A DNA stretch of 64,000 nucleotides from DAOUJI01 sp965237875 (GTDB lineage: Bacteria > Chloroflexota > Dehalococcoidia > Lucifugimonadales > JAGWBF01), in the NCBI GenBank assembly GCA_965237875.1, contig CBDEGP010000002.1, positions 496,001-560,000 on the forward strand, read 5' to 3'. The notes beneath the pieces are model-generated. The model did not search any database, was not told the DNA's origin, and saw only the letters and a list, made by a program, of their open reading frames with translations. The first letter of the stretch is position 1; every line of letters begins with the position of its first letter. A program made the translations under genes and the position numbers. Shown here piece by piece: positions 1-7,642 of the stretch.

Positions 1-1384
1 AAGCGATGAGGGCCAACATGTCGGCCACACGCTGTGAAGAGGCTTTCGCCTCATCTTCGCTTCCCCAAGTTACGTCTCCGGCCCGGTGGGCCAGCGAGAC
101 AAGCTCCTCTTTGGTCCCTTCCTCCACCTGGACCGGCCCCATCAGGTCGAGGCATTCGTCCACCATTTCTGCGGCGGTGCGGTCTCCCAGGGCGTGTATT
201 CTCTGGATGATGGACTGGACGCCGGGCATCTCCGGGTTGGAGAAGAGGTCGGCTGCAAAGTTGATGCGCCGCACGAGGGCTCCGCTGTCGATCCATTCAG
301 GGCCGTAATGCCATCCCTCTACGCTGGGCGGGTTGATGATTTCCTGACCCATGTAGCCCGTCTCCTCCGCCATGTCCTGCATTCCGGGCCTGGGGAAGCG
401 GAAATCTCCGGCCACCCTCAGTGTGCCAACCACCAGCTCGGCCGGGCTCTTGATGCGCCTGTACATGGACTCTTTGAAAAAGTCCGAGTTGAACAGGACC
501 CGCAGGGTCGTCTTCATGTCGAACCCGGAGTTTATAAAGGCGTCCCCGATGATGTTCATCGCCACGGAGTCGCGGGGCGGCGTGTGGAGCCACGCGGGCA
601 CCTGCACCTCGTCGGCAACGAAGAAGTTGTAGAGGTGGCGGGCAATGAACCGGGATGTGGCGGGCTGCCGGACGATTATTTCTATGATGTCCTCGCCGTT
701 GAACCGCCCCCTGTGGCCCAGGAACTCCTTTTCGCCGTCGTCGTGGTCCTCTTCGTTGTAGATGAAGGGCCACAGCTTCCTTCCGGTGCCTCCTCCCGGG
801 ATCTTGTGGGCGATGGTCCAGCCGGTGAAGGCCCTGGAGCACTCGAACACGTCCTTCTCGGTGTAGTTGCCTTGGCCCATGGAGAAGAGCTCCAACAGCT
901 CACGGCCCCAGTTCTCGTTGGGTTGGTCCTTGTGGTTGTAGTTGTTGTCCAGCCAGAAGATCATGGCCGGGTCCTTGGCCAGCTCGACCAACAGGTCCCG
1001 GTAGTTGCCCATGGCGCAGCGGCGGAGCATGTTGATTTGCCTGACCATCTCCGGGGGGCTGTTTATCTTGGCGTTGCCCGTGGCGAACACCATGTGCCAG
1101 AAGAGGACCATCTTCTCTTCCAGCTGCCTGGGGCTGTTTATCATCTGGTAGATGACGTTGCAGCGCCCCTGGGGCGGCGGCTCAGGGTTTTCGATGTTGG
1201 GGTAGTACCTGAAGAGCAGCTCCAAGTCGGCGCCTGGTATACCCCGCGCCTCGGGATCAACCAAGTCTTCCACAATCTCCTCATATCCCCTGGCGGAGAG
1301 AGCTTCCAGTTCGTCCCTGGGGCATCCGAAACCGGCTCGCCTCATCAAATGGGCCATCAGTGCAATGTCTTCGCTGCCAGCCAT
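1..1384 (-). CDS. DUF1800 family protein (3' end outside window)
   Basis: Reads leftwards and runs off the window at base 1, so about 461 N-terminal residues are visible. The ATG at 1384 has AAGGAGG six bases upstream. Family hallmarks are clear: an opening HLMRRAGFG, a central DNNYNHKDQPNENWGRELL segment (the DUF1800 N-x-x-N...PNENxxRELLEL signature), then GFDMKTTLRVLF and an NPPSVEGW segment. The biochemical role of DUF1800 proteins is not established; in many bacteria they sit beside a DUF1501 gene, which here could only lie to the left of the window. There is no recognisable signal peptide at this start. A sigma70-like promoter lies 80-110 bases upstream. Confidence 0.88.
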   Translation of the reverse strand, partial: MAGSEDIALMAHLMRRAGFGCPRDELEALSARGYEEIVEDLVDPEARGIPGADLELLFRYYPNIENPEPPPQGRCNVIYQMINSPRQLEEKMVLFWHMVFATGNAKINSPPEMVRQINMLRRCAMGNYRDLLVELAKDPAMIFWLDNNYNHKDQPNENWGRELLELFSMGQGNYTEKDVFECSRAFTGWTIAHKIPGGGTGRKLWPFIYNEEDHDDGEKEFLGHRGRFNGEDIIEIIVRQPATSRFIARHLYNFFVADEVQVPAWLHTPPRDSVAMNIIGDAFINSGFDMKTTLRVLFNSDFFKESMYRRIKSPAELVVGTLRVAGDFRFPRPGMQDMAEETGYMGQEIINPPSVEGWHYGPEWIDSGALVRRINFAADLFSNPEMPGVQSIIQRIHALGDRTAAEMVDECLDLMGPVQVEEGTKEELVSLAHRAGDVTWGSEDEAKASSQRVADMLALIA

Positions 1385-1466
1385 TTTAACCCTCCTTAGA
1401 TTGCCTGCCTCACGCCGTGGATGGGGTGTTTGGAATCTGGGTGAAGTCGGATATGGGGTTGGGAGT

Positions 1467-1495
1467 ATTGTAGTATAGGCGGTAAGGCCCGTCAA
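1467..1495 (-). promoter_or_regulatory. Sigma70-type promoter for the DUF1800 gene
   Basis: On the minus strand TTGACG (1490-1495) is followed after exactly 17 bases by TACAAT (1467-1472). It points at the DUF1800 start at 1384. Confidence 0.55.
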
Positions 1496-1667
1496 CGAGC
1501 CGAATGGACTCATTATAACATCGACGCCTACACCGTCGTCGCGCCTCGGAAAGCATGGCGCCGGAGGGCGAGCCGAGCGAGTTTCCGGGTGTCAGCGTCC
1601 GGTTCTTGACCCGCTCTTCCAGGGGCGCCAGAATGGTCAAAATTCATCTGCTTAATGGAGGACCACG

Positions 1668-2447
1668 ATGAAATGGTGCCGCTTTCAACAAGGGGACCGG
1701 ATAAGCTACGGGATCGTGGACGAGGACCGGGTGGTGGAGGTCGGGGGAAGCCCTTTCGACACCTATGCGGAGACTGACCGGAGTTACTCATTGGACCAGG
1801 TAAAGCTGCTGGCGCCGGTGGCGACTTTGACCTTCTATGCCGCGGGCATCAACTATCCTGAGCACGTGACCTGGGCCGCGAAGAAGCTGGGACGGGAGCC
1901 GCAGATTCCCGCCAAGGCCGACATCGGCTACAGGGCCGTCAACGCCATCATCGCTCACGACGAGAACATCGTCCGCCCCAAGGACGCCACGGACTTGCAT
2001 TACGAGGGTGAGCTGGTGGCGGTCATCGGCAAACAGGCCAAGAACCTTTCCTACGACGAGGCCCTTGACTGCGTGTTGGGATACACCATTGGGAACGACG
2101 TGAGCGAACGGGCTTGGCAAAAGGAGGACCGCACTCTGTGGCGGGCAAAGAACACCGATACGTTCAAGCCCATGGGACCCTGGATAGCCACGGACCTGGA
2201 CCCGACCAACCTGGAAACCACCATACGGCTCAACGGCCAGGTGGTGTCCCAGTTCAACACTGGCACGATGATCTTCGATACGGCCACCTATATATCCGAG
2301 ATGAGCAAGTACCTGACTCTGTACCCTGGGGACGTGGTCTGGATGGGCACCGAGGGCGTCACCGAGGACATGCAGCCTGGTGACGTGGTGGAGATAGAGA
2401 TTAGCGGAATAGGGACCTTGCGGAACACTATTGTCGCTGAAGAATAG
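1668..2447 (+). CDS. Fumarylacetoacetate hydrolase (FAH) family protein
   Basis: 259 residues; ATG at 1668 preceded by TGGAGGA. The C-terminal two thirds form an FAH fold. The metal-binding acidic residues are visible as E113 and E115 in HYEGELVAVIG and D144 in GNDVSERAWQ, followed by FKPMGPW and the GDVVWMGTEGV segment near the C-terminus. FAH-family enzymes hydrolyse or decarboxylate beta-diketo and oxo acids from aromatic-ring and homoprotocatechuate catabolism; the true substrate cannot be told from sequence. The short N-terminal domain (about 50 residues) is typical of the HpcE/YcgM-like branch. The next gene starts 27 bases downstream on the same strand, so the two may be co-transcribed. 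Confidence 0.88.
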   Translation: MKWCRFQQGDRISYGIVDEDRVVEVGGSPFDTYAETDRSYSLDQVKLLAPVATLTFYAAGINYPEHVTWAAKKLGREPQIPAKADIGYRAVNAIIAHDENIVRPKDATDLHYEGELVAVIGKQAKNLSYDEALDCVLGYTIGNDVSERAWQKEDRTLWRAKNTDTFKPMGPWIATDLDPTNLETTIRLNGQVVSQFNTGTMIFDTATYISEMSKYLTLYPGDVVWMGTEGVTEDMQPGDVVEIEISGIGTLRNTIVAEE

Positions 2448-2474
2448 CCCTAACGGCGGCAAGGGCGGGGGCTG

Positions 2475-3602
2475 ATGACTCGGAAGGCCGTTTTCGTCTA
2501 TCGAGACGCCATGTCCCGGCACGTGCTGCGCCGGGACCATCCCATGCGCCCTGTGCGCTTGATGTACACCCACCGGCTCCTCGACGCCTATGGAGCGTTC
2601 GGCTCGGAGCAGTCCCGCACGGTTGACCCTCGCCCGGCTACTGACGAGGAGGTGGGGAGCTTCCACGAAACAGGCTACATAGAGGCAGTCAAGAGCCTGA
2701 GCAACGGGGAAAGACTGTCCGATGCACACCTGTACAACTTCAGTTCAGCCGGTGACAATCCCATCTATGACGGAATGTACGAGGCGGCCATGTTGAGCGC
2801 CGGAGCGTCGTTGGCGGCCTCGGAGATGGTGGCTTCCGGGCAGGCCGACGTTGCATTCAACATAGGCGGAGGACTTCACCACGCCGCGGCGGGACACGCC
2901 TCGGGCTTCTGCATCTTCAATGATCCTGCGGTCGCCATAAAGCGCCTGCTGTCCTACGACATGAGGGTGGCTTACGTGGATATCGACGTGCATCATGGCG
3001 ATGGGGTACAGGCGGCTTTTTACGATGACCCGCGGGTCCTTACCATATCGGTGCATGAGTCGGGCCGCTACCTGTTTCCGGGCACCGGCTCCGTCGATGA
3101 AATCGGCGCCGGAAGCGGCAGAGGCTACTCCGTCAATCTGCCCCTGTTCCCCTATACCTACGACGAGCTTTACCTGAGCTGCTTCCGTGAGGTCGTTCCG
3201 CCGTTGCTCGATGCGTTCAAGTCGGACGTGCTGGTCACACAGCTTGGAATAGACACCTATTACAATGACCCGCTGGCCCATCTGCTCCTCTCATCCACCG
3301 GCTTCTCCCAGGTCGTAGGTGAGTTTGCGGCGACGGGAATCCCCTGGGTGGCCCTGGGCGGCGGGGGCTATGACGTGGAGGCCGTGGCGCGGTGTTGGAC
3401 CCTGGCCTACGGCGTCATGTCGGAGCAGGAGTTGCCGGAGAGGATACCGGCGTCGTTGACCGAAACCCATCCGGGAGGGTTCCTAAGAGACGGAGAACTG
3501 GACTTGGGCCTTGAAGACGGCCTGCGCGCTCAGTCCCGGGATTTCGCCAGGGCCAGCGTTGAAGAGGTCAAGCGCCTTATCTTCCCCTACCACGGCTTAT
3601 GA
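2475..3602 (+). CDS. Histone deacetylase / AcuC-like deacetylase family protein
   Basis: 375 residues, ATG at 2475 with a GGGGG box just upstream. The zinc hydrolase motifs of the arginase/deacetylase superfamily are present: GGGLHHAAAG with the catalytic His pair H135-H136, HASGFCIFND, DIDVHHGDG supplying zinc ligands D171 and H173, a later GIDTYYNDP supplying the third Asp, and GLGGGGY-type glycines near 290. Bacterial members remove acetyl groups from proteins such as acetyl-CoA synthetase (AcuC) or from small amines; the substrate is not determined here. It follows the FAH-family gene by 27 bases on the same strand. Length is normal for AcuC. Confidence 0.9.
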   Translation: MTRKAVFVYRDAMSRHVLRRDHPMRPVRLMYTHRLLDAYGAFGSEQSRTVDPRPATDEEVGSFHETGYIEAVKSLSNGERLSDAHLYNFSSAGDNPIYDGMYEAAMLSAGASLAASEMVASGQADVAFNIGGGLHHAAAGHASGFCIFNDPAVAIKRLLSYDMRVAYVDIDVHHGDGVQAAFYDDPRVLTISVHESGRYLFPGTGSVDEIGAGSGRGYSVNLPLFPYTYDELYLSCFREVVPPLLDAFKSDVLVTQLGIDTYYNDPLAHLLLSSTGFSQVVGEFAATGIPWVALGGGGYDVEAVARCWTLAYGVMSEQELPERIPASLTETHPGGFLRDGELDLGLEDGLRAQSRDFARASVEEVKRLIFPYHGL

Positions 3603-3625
3603 TGCGAGAGACCGGCCTAGAGCGG

Positions 3626-3910
3626 CTACTCTGAAGGGCCGCTCTGGGCGATCAGCAGCTTGGCATGGTCTTCCATGCCATTGTTCAGACAGTCCCGGTA
3701 GGCTGAGTAAGCCGCCTTGCTCAATGCTAGGAGTATCCACTTTTCCATGTCCGGTTCAGACCTGTACGTGGCATACAGGTCCGCTTGGCGCTTTAGCTTG
3801 TCCAGGTAGTGGACCTGGATAGCGCTCAGTTCTACGTCCGCCGAAGAAACATCCAACTCCAAAGGGGACTGTTCGAACCCTTCCTCTTTCTTTGACCTCT
3901 TGCCTGTCAT
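3626..3910 (-). CDS. Small hypothetical protein, 94 aa
   Basis: No family recognised. ATG at 3910 with GGAGAGG seven bases upstream supports expression. The product is acidic and Lys-rich, with a charged N-terminus (TGKRSKKEE), predicted helical segments around VHYLDKLKRQADLYATYRS and LALSKAAYSAYRDCLNNG, no signal peptide and no membrane segment. It converges with the deacetylase gene (23-base gap) and follows dnaK by 71 bases on the same strand, so read-through from the heat-shock operon is possible. Confidence 0.55.
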   Translation of the reverse strand: MTGKRSKKEEGFEQSPLELDVSSADVELSAIQVHYLDKLKRQADLYATYRSEPDMEKWILLALSKAAYSAYRDCLNNGMEDHAKLLIAQSGPSE

Positions 3911-3981
3911 GACGCACCTCTCCAGCGGCGCCGCCCGGTCTCCGAATGGGTGCGGCGCGGCGCGATGATTGATCGCAGTTA

Positions 3982-5883
3982 TTACAACTCCCTGTATTCC
4001 CCTTCCACCGTGCCTCCCGGCTGTTCACCGTTGCCCTGGCCGTCCTCAGGGGGAGCCGATTCCGGCGTCGCCCCGGAAGAACTGTACACGGCCTGGCCCA
4101 ACGCCTGCAGGGCGATGTTCAACTCGTTGATTCCGGTCTGCATTGCGGCGATGTCGTTGCTCTGGATTGCCGTTTTTAATGTTTGGACCTTGTCCTGAAC
4201 GTCCTGTTTTAGCTCGGCTGGCACGTTTTCGCCCTGCTCGCCGAGGAGCTTCTCCGTGGAGTAGACCATGCTGTCGGCTTGATTCCGGGTTTCGGCCTCG
4301 GTGCGCTTCCTCTTGTCCTCCTCGGCGAACTGCTGGGCTTCGTTTACCATGCGGTCAACCTCATCCTTTTCGAGGCCGGAGGAGGATTGAATGACGATCT
4401 TTTGCTCCTTGCCTGTGCCCTTGTCTTTAGCGGAGGCGCTGAGGATGCCGTTGGCGTCGATGTCGAAAGTCACCTCGACTTGGGGCATGCCTCTTGGCGC
4501 GGGGAGGATGCCGTCCAGGATGAAGCGGCCTATGGACTTGTTGTCGCCGGCCATCTGACGTTCACCCTGCAGAACGTGAATCTCCACGCTGGTCTGTCCG
4601 TCCGCGGCGGTGGTGAACACCTCGCTCTTGGCGCTCGGTATGGTCGTGTTGCGCTGTATCAGAGGCGTGCATACGTTGCCCAGGGTTTCAAGCCCAAGGG
4701 TGAGGGGGGTGACGTCCAGCAGCAGGATGTCTTTTACGTCTCCCACCAGCACGCCCGCCTGGATGGCGGCGCCCACGGCGACGGCTTCATCGGGGTTGAC
4801 CCCTCTGCTGGGTTCCCGGCCGAAGATGTCTCTCACCTTGGCTTGGACAGCGGGCATGCGGGTCATGCCGCCCACAAGAATGACCTCATCAATTTGGCCG
4901 GCCGCCATTCCCGCGTCGTCAAGCGCTCTCCGGCAAGGGGTTTCGGTCTGGTCCAGAAGGTCGGACACCAGCTGCTCCATCCTGGCCCTCGTCAGGGTCA
5001 GGACCATGTGCTTGGGACCGCTGGCGTCGGCCGTGATGAAGGGTAGATTGACTTCCGTTTCGGGGACCGTGGAAAGCTCGACCTTTGCCTTCTCCGCCGC
5101 GTCACGCAAACGCTGCAGGGCCATACTGTCCCTACGGAGATCGATTCCCGACTCCTGTCGAAACTCCTGCACAAGCCAGTCGATGATACGGTTGTCGAAG
5201 TCGTCCCCTCCCAGGAAGGTGTCCCCGTTGGTGGACTTGACCTCGAAGACCCCTTCGCCCAGTTGGAGGATGGTTATGTCGAAGGTGCCGCCTCCCAGGT
5301 CGAATACGGCCAGGGCAGGGTCGGACTTCTTCTTGTCTATGCCGTAGGCCAGAGAGGAGGCTGTCGGTTCGTTGATAATTCGGAGCACTTCCAGTCCGGC
5401 TATCTGTCCGGCGTCTTTGGTGGCCTGCCTCTGGGCGTCGTTGAAGTAGGCCGGAACGGTGATGACGGCCTGGTTGATGCGCTCGCCCAGCTTGGATTCG
5501 GCGTCCTGCTTTAGCTTTTGAAGCACCAGGGCCGATATCTGGGGAGGCGCATAAGCCTTGCCGCCCATCTCTACGTGGGCGTCGCCGTTGGCCGCCCTGA
5601 CTATCTTGTAAGGAAGCATGCCTACGGCCTTCTGCACCTCAACGTCGTCAAACTTGCGGCCCATCAGGCGTTTCACTGAGAAAATCGTGTTCTCCGGGTT
5701 GGTCACGGCCTGACGCTTGGCCATCTGGCCCACGTATGTCTCACCGGACTTTGCATTGACCGCAACCACCGAGGGCGTAATGCGGCCGCCTTCGGCGTTC
5801 TCCAGGACCAACGGGTCGGCGGCCTCTATGACGGCCGTCACTGAATTGGTGGTCCCGAGGTCTATGCCTATCACCTTAGGCAT
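3982..5883 (-). CDS. dnaK: Molecular chaperone DnaK (Hsp70)
   Basis: 633 residues from the ATG at 5883, which has AAGGAG seven bases upstream; upstream in-frame ATGs lack a usable spacing. Hsp70 landmarks: phosphate-1 motif GIDLGTTNS at the N-terminus, phosphate-2 VFDLGGGTFDITIL, the adenosine motif ILVGGMTRMPAVQ, a substrate-binding domain, and a helical lid. The tail ends GEYREL, a variant of the usual acidic terminus. It works with GrpE, encoded immediately upstream and overlapping by 8 bases (5876-5883), and with a DnaJ that is not in this operon. Expected control is by HspR acting at the operator near 7070. Confidence 0.97.
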   Translation of the reverse strand: MPKVIGIDLGTTNSVTAVIEAADPLVLENAEGGRITPSVVAVNAKSGETYVGQMAKRQAVTNPENTIFSVKRLMGRKFDDVEVQKAVGMLPYKIVRAANGDAHVEMGGKAYAPPQISALVLQKLKQDAESKLGERINQAVITVPAYFNDAQRQATKDAGQIAGLEVLRIINEPTASSLAYGIDKKKSDPALAVFDLGGGTFDITILQLGEGVFEVKSTNGDTFLGGDDFDNRIIDWLVQEFRQESGIDLRRDSMALQRLRDAAEKAKVELSTVPETEVNLPFITADASGPKHMVLTLTRARMEQLVSDLLDQTETPCRRALDDAGMAAGQIDEVILVGGMTRMPAVQAKVRDIFGREPSRGVNPDEAVAVGAAIQAGVLVGDVKDILLLDVTPLTLGLETLGNVCTPLIQRNTTIPSAKSEVFTTAADGQTSVEIHVLQGERQMAGDNKSIGRFILDGILPAPRGMPQVEVTFDIDANGILSASAKDKGTGKEQKIVIQSSSGLEKDEVDRMVNEAQQFAEEDKRKRTEAETRNQADSMVYSTEKLLGEQGENVPAELKQDVQDKVQTLKTAIQSNDIAAMQTGINELNIALQALGQAVYSSSGATPESAPPEDGQGNGEQPGGTVEGEYREL

Positions 5884-6490
5884 CTTCATTCTCCTTTCCA
5901 TCGGAGTCCGTAACGCCGGACTCATGCGCGGTTTGTCGGCTGCGGTCTTCCGGCTCTTTAGCCAGCACGACCAGAGCCGGGCGTATCACCCGGCCGTGCA
6001 TCCTGTACCCTTCCCGGACCACGGACATTATATAGCCTTCCGGATACGCGGCGCTCTCCTGGTACCCCATAGCTTCATGTTCCAGGGGGTCAAAGGGCTT
6101 TCCTTCCGCCTCGATCTTGTCGACCAACTCCGACTCCAACACGGTGTTCAGCTTTCGCTGTATGAGCCTCACCCCTTCCAGCCAGGAAGACTGGGCGTCC
6201 TTTCCGTCGATGCCCGGCTGCTGGGGCGCCGCCGATTCCGCGTGGGAGATGGCCAGAGCGAACTCGTCCAGTACGGGCAATATCTTGAGGACGACGCGGG
6301 AGCTTGCGTACTTGAGCGTCGCCTCCTTCTCCTCTGTGGCCCTCCGCTTATAGTTGATGAGCTCGGCCTGGGACCTCTGGAGCATCGCTTTCATCTGCTC
6401 TTGGTCCAACTCTTGTTCGACGGGAGGAGAGCTTTCAGTCCCGCCGTCTTCAAGGCCGGTCCCATCATTGTGATTGTGGTCTCGTTCCAT
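5876..6490 (-). CDS. grpE: Nucleotide exchange factor GrpE
   Basis: 204 residues; ATG at 6490 with AGGAGAGGG just upstream inside the end of hspR. An acidic N-terminus (QELDQEQMKAM) leads into a long coiled coil with the family segment AELINYKRRATEEKE, followed by the beta-wing domain with KPFDPLEHEAMGYQES and the GYRMHGRVIRPALVVL signature. GrpE releases ADP from DnaK. Gene order is hspR, 3-base gap, grpE, 8-base overlap, dnaK, implying a single transcript and translational coupling. The C-terminal 30 residues are polar and probably disordered. Confidence 0.95.
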   Translation of the reverse strand: MERDHNHNDGTGLEDGGTESSPPVEQELDQEQMKAMLQRSQAELINYKRRATEEKEATLKYASSRVVLKILPVLDEFALAISHAESAAPQQPGIDGKDAQSSWLEGVRLIQRKLNTVLESELVDKIEAEGKPFDPLEHEAMGYQESAAYPEGYIMSVVREGYRMHGRVIRPALVVLAKEPEDRSRQTAHESGVTDSDGKENEDA

Positions 6491-6493
6491 CGA

Positions 6494-7027
6494 CTATTCC
6501 CTCTCCTCACCCCGCACATCCTCATCGAGGCGCAGGTTCAACCACCGGAACATCTCCCTGATTTCATCGTCAACCTGCCCGGCGAAGTCATCGGCGGCAT
6601 TGACGCCGAGCAGCCGCCGCCGCATCTCGATGAGCCGGTTCACAAGGGTAAGGGCGAACTCGACTCCGGCCAGGTTCAGGCCCAGGTTTTCCTCGAGATG
6701 CCTGATAAGCCGCAGCTTTTGGATGTCCTCTTCCGAGTAGAGCCTCAGCATGCCGATGGTCCTGAATGGCGTGATCAACCCCAGCCGCTCGTACTTGCGG
6801 AGGGTCTGCGGGTGCATGGCCAGGATGCGGGCCGCCACGCTTATGATGTATACCCCCTGGAACTCGCCGTCGATGTTTCGCCCGTCTTCCTGAGCGCTCG
6901 GTCCGGCGGGGGGATTGGGCGGCGAATTTTTAGCCACACCCATCTGCTCAGGCCTGGTCCTGATAACCACACGGTTTATCTCGGTCCGCGTTGTCGTCTC
7001 CGGCTTTCCGCGATGCCTTTGTTGCAT
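6494..7027 (-). CDS. hspR: MerR-family heat-shock repressor HspR
   Basis: 177 residues from the ATG at 7027, which has GGAG seven bases upstream. A longer frame opens at 7054, but that codon lies inside the predicted -10 box (7054-7059), so 7027 is preferred. About 55 disordered residues precede the MerR-type DNA-binding domain: VYIISVAARILAMHPQTLRKYERLGLI, then the wing RLYSEEDIQKLRLI. The C-terminal part (LNLAGVEFALTL, long helix) matches HspR. HspR represses the dnaK operon by binding inverted repeats (HAIR) and uses DnaK as co-repressor in actinomycetes. Here it is the first gene of the operon, directly under a HAIR-like palindrome. Confidence 0.85.
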   Translation of the reverse strand: MQQRHRGKPETTTRTEINRVVIRTRPEQMGVAKNSPPNPPAGPSAQEDGRNIDGEFQGVYIISVAARILAMHPQTLRKYERLGLITPFRTIGMLRLYSEEDIQKLRLIRHLEENLGLNLAGVEFALTLVNRLIEMRRRLLGVNAADDFAGQVDDEIREMFRWLNLRLDEDVRGEERE

Positions 7028-7053
7028 GTCACAGCTCCAGGTGAACTTGAACA

Positions 7054-7082
7054 TATCCTACTACTTGACACAATCAGTGTCA
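7054..7082 (-). promoter_or_regulatory. Leftward sigma70 promoter of hspR-grpE-dnaK
   Basis: On the minus strand TTGACA (7077-7082), 17-base spacer, TAGGAT (7054-7059). The -35 box is the right arm of the palindrome. The predicted transcript start near 7047 places the hspR start codon at 7027. Confidence 0.7.
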
Positions 7083-7084
7083 AG
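7062..7084. promoter_or_regulatory. HAIR-like inverted repeat, probable HspR operator
   Basis: A perfect 9-base inverted repeat, ACTTGACAC (7062-7070) and GTGTCAAGT (7076-7084), separated by 5 bases. Written as CTTGACA-N7-TGTCAAG it matches the spacing of the known HAIR element (CTTGAGT-N7-ACTCAAG) and its outer CTTGA/TCAAG arms. It lies directly upstream of hspR. Confidence 0.75.
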
Positions 7085-7092
7085 TCATATAA
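7064..7092 (+). promoter_or_regulatory. Rightward sigma70 promoter (consensus)
   Basis: TTGACA (7064-7069), 17-base spacer, TATAAT (7087-7092): a full consensus promoter pointing to the zinc-ribbon gene at 7168. The -35 box is the left arm of the HspR-type palindrome. Confidence 0.75.
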
Positions 7093-7167
7093 TTCCATCA
7101 AGCTGACTTACCCTTCGTCAAATCGTGATTGTGACGATGGGGTTGGAGAATTAGAAGAAGGTCGGAA

Positions 7168-7371
7168 ATGGCCCCGAAAGGCAACGGACTCCCGATGGTT
7201 TTCCTCAAGGCGTGCCCCAAATGCAGGGGAGACTTGGCAATGGCAAGCGACATATACGGAGACTTCCTGGAGTGCCTCCAGTGCGGTCTGATAAAGGATA
7301 GGGCAAAGCAGACAGCCACGGGAGCTCGGCGCGCGGCTTCCGACCCGAAGCCACAGCGGAAGGCGGCGTAG
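7168..7371 (+). CDS. Small zinc-ribbon protein, 67 aa
   Basis: ATG at 7168 follows an AAGG-containing leader, about 70 bases downstream of a consensus promoter. Two CxxC knuckles, CPKC (C16, C19) and CLQC (C36, C39), enclose a 16-residue loop and define a zinc ribbon. The C-terminal 25 residues are basic (KDRAKQTATGARRAAS), suggesting nucleic-acid contact, but no family or function is recognised. Its promoter shares the HAIR-like palindrome with the heat-shock operon, so it may be heat-shock regulated. A second, even smaller zinc-knuckle gene follows 62 bases later. Confidence 0.7.
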   Translation: MAPKGNGLPMVFLKACPKCRGDLAMASDIYGDFLECLQCGLIKDRAKQTATGARRAASDPKPQRKAA

Positions 7372-7433
7372 CCGAGCCTCAATCCCTGTGATATGATTAT
7401 CGTGTCAACCTTGGATGATGGAGGTTAGCTGCA

Positions 7434-7523
7434 ATGTGGAAGTGTGAGCATTGCGGATCGGAGAACGGGCCACTCCGCAGCGTGTTCTGCAAAGAGTGCG
7501 GCAAGCGTCGCACCGGTTGGTAA
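7434..7523 (+). CDS. Micro zinc-knuckle protein, 29 aa
   Basis: ATG at 7434 with GGAGG nine bases upstream and stop TAA at 7521-7523. The 29-residue product has two CxxC pairs (CEHC at 4-7, CKEC at 19-22) and a basic, aromatic end (KRRTGW). The Shine-Dalgarno box, the paired cysteines and the position between a zinc-ribbon gene and a strong terminator argue for a real gene. No homologue is recognised and the function is unknown. Confidence 0.5.
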   Translation: MWKCEHCGSENGPLRSVFCKECGKRRTGW

Positions 7524-7587
7524 TGCGCCAAGGGTTGTGGTAGAGCGCCCCTAGCCGGGCGCCGTCGCCGGCATTATCCGAAATAAA

Positions 7588-7611
7588 GGCGGCCAGCTAC
7601 GGCTGGCCGCC
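7588..7611. terminator. Bidirectional intrinsic terminator
   Basis: A 10-bp perfect stem GGCGGCCAGC/GCTGGCCGCC with loop TACG, followed rightward by TAGTTTCTT and leftward by TTTATTT. It sits between the convergent zinc-ribbon genes and the molybdoenzyme gene. Confidence 0.8.
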
Positions 7612-7642
7612 TAGTTTCTTGTCAGGCTTTTCCCCGGTTCCG

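Noticed and set aside
86..1399. A 437-codon open frame on the plus strand opposite the DUF1800 gene
   Set aside because: It is a GC-rich antisense shadow; the minus frame carries the DUF1800 motifs, a ribosome site and a promoter.
1788..2729. A 313-codon antisense frame opposite the FAH and deacetylase genes
   Set aside because: No motifs and it spans two genes in opposite orientation.
5717..7291. A 524-codon plus-strand frame across grpE, hspR and the promoters
   Set aside because: It runs opposite three well-supported leftward genes and through the operator; no family similarity.
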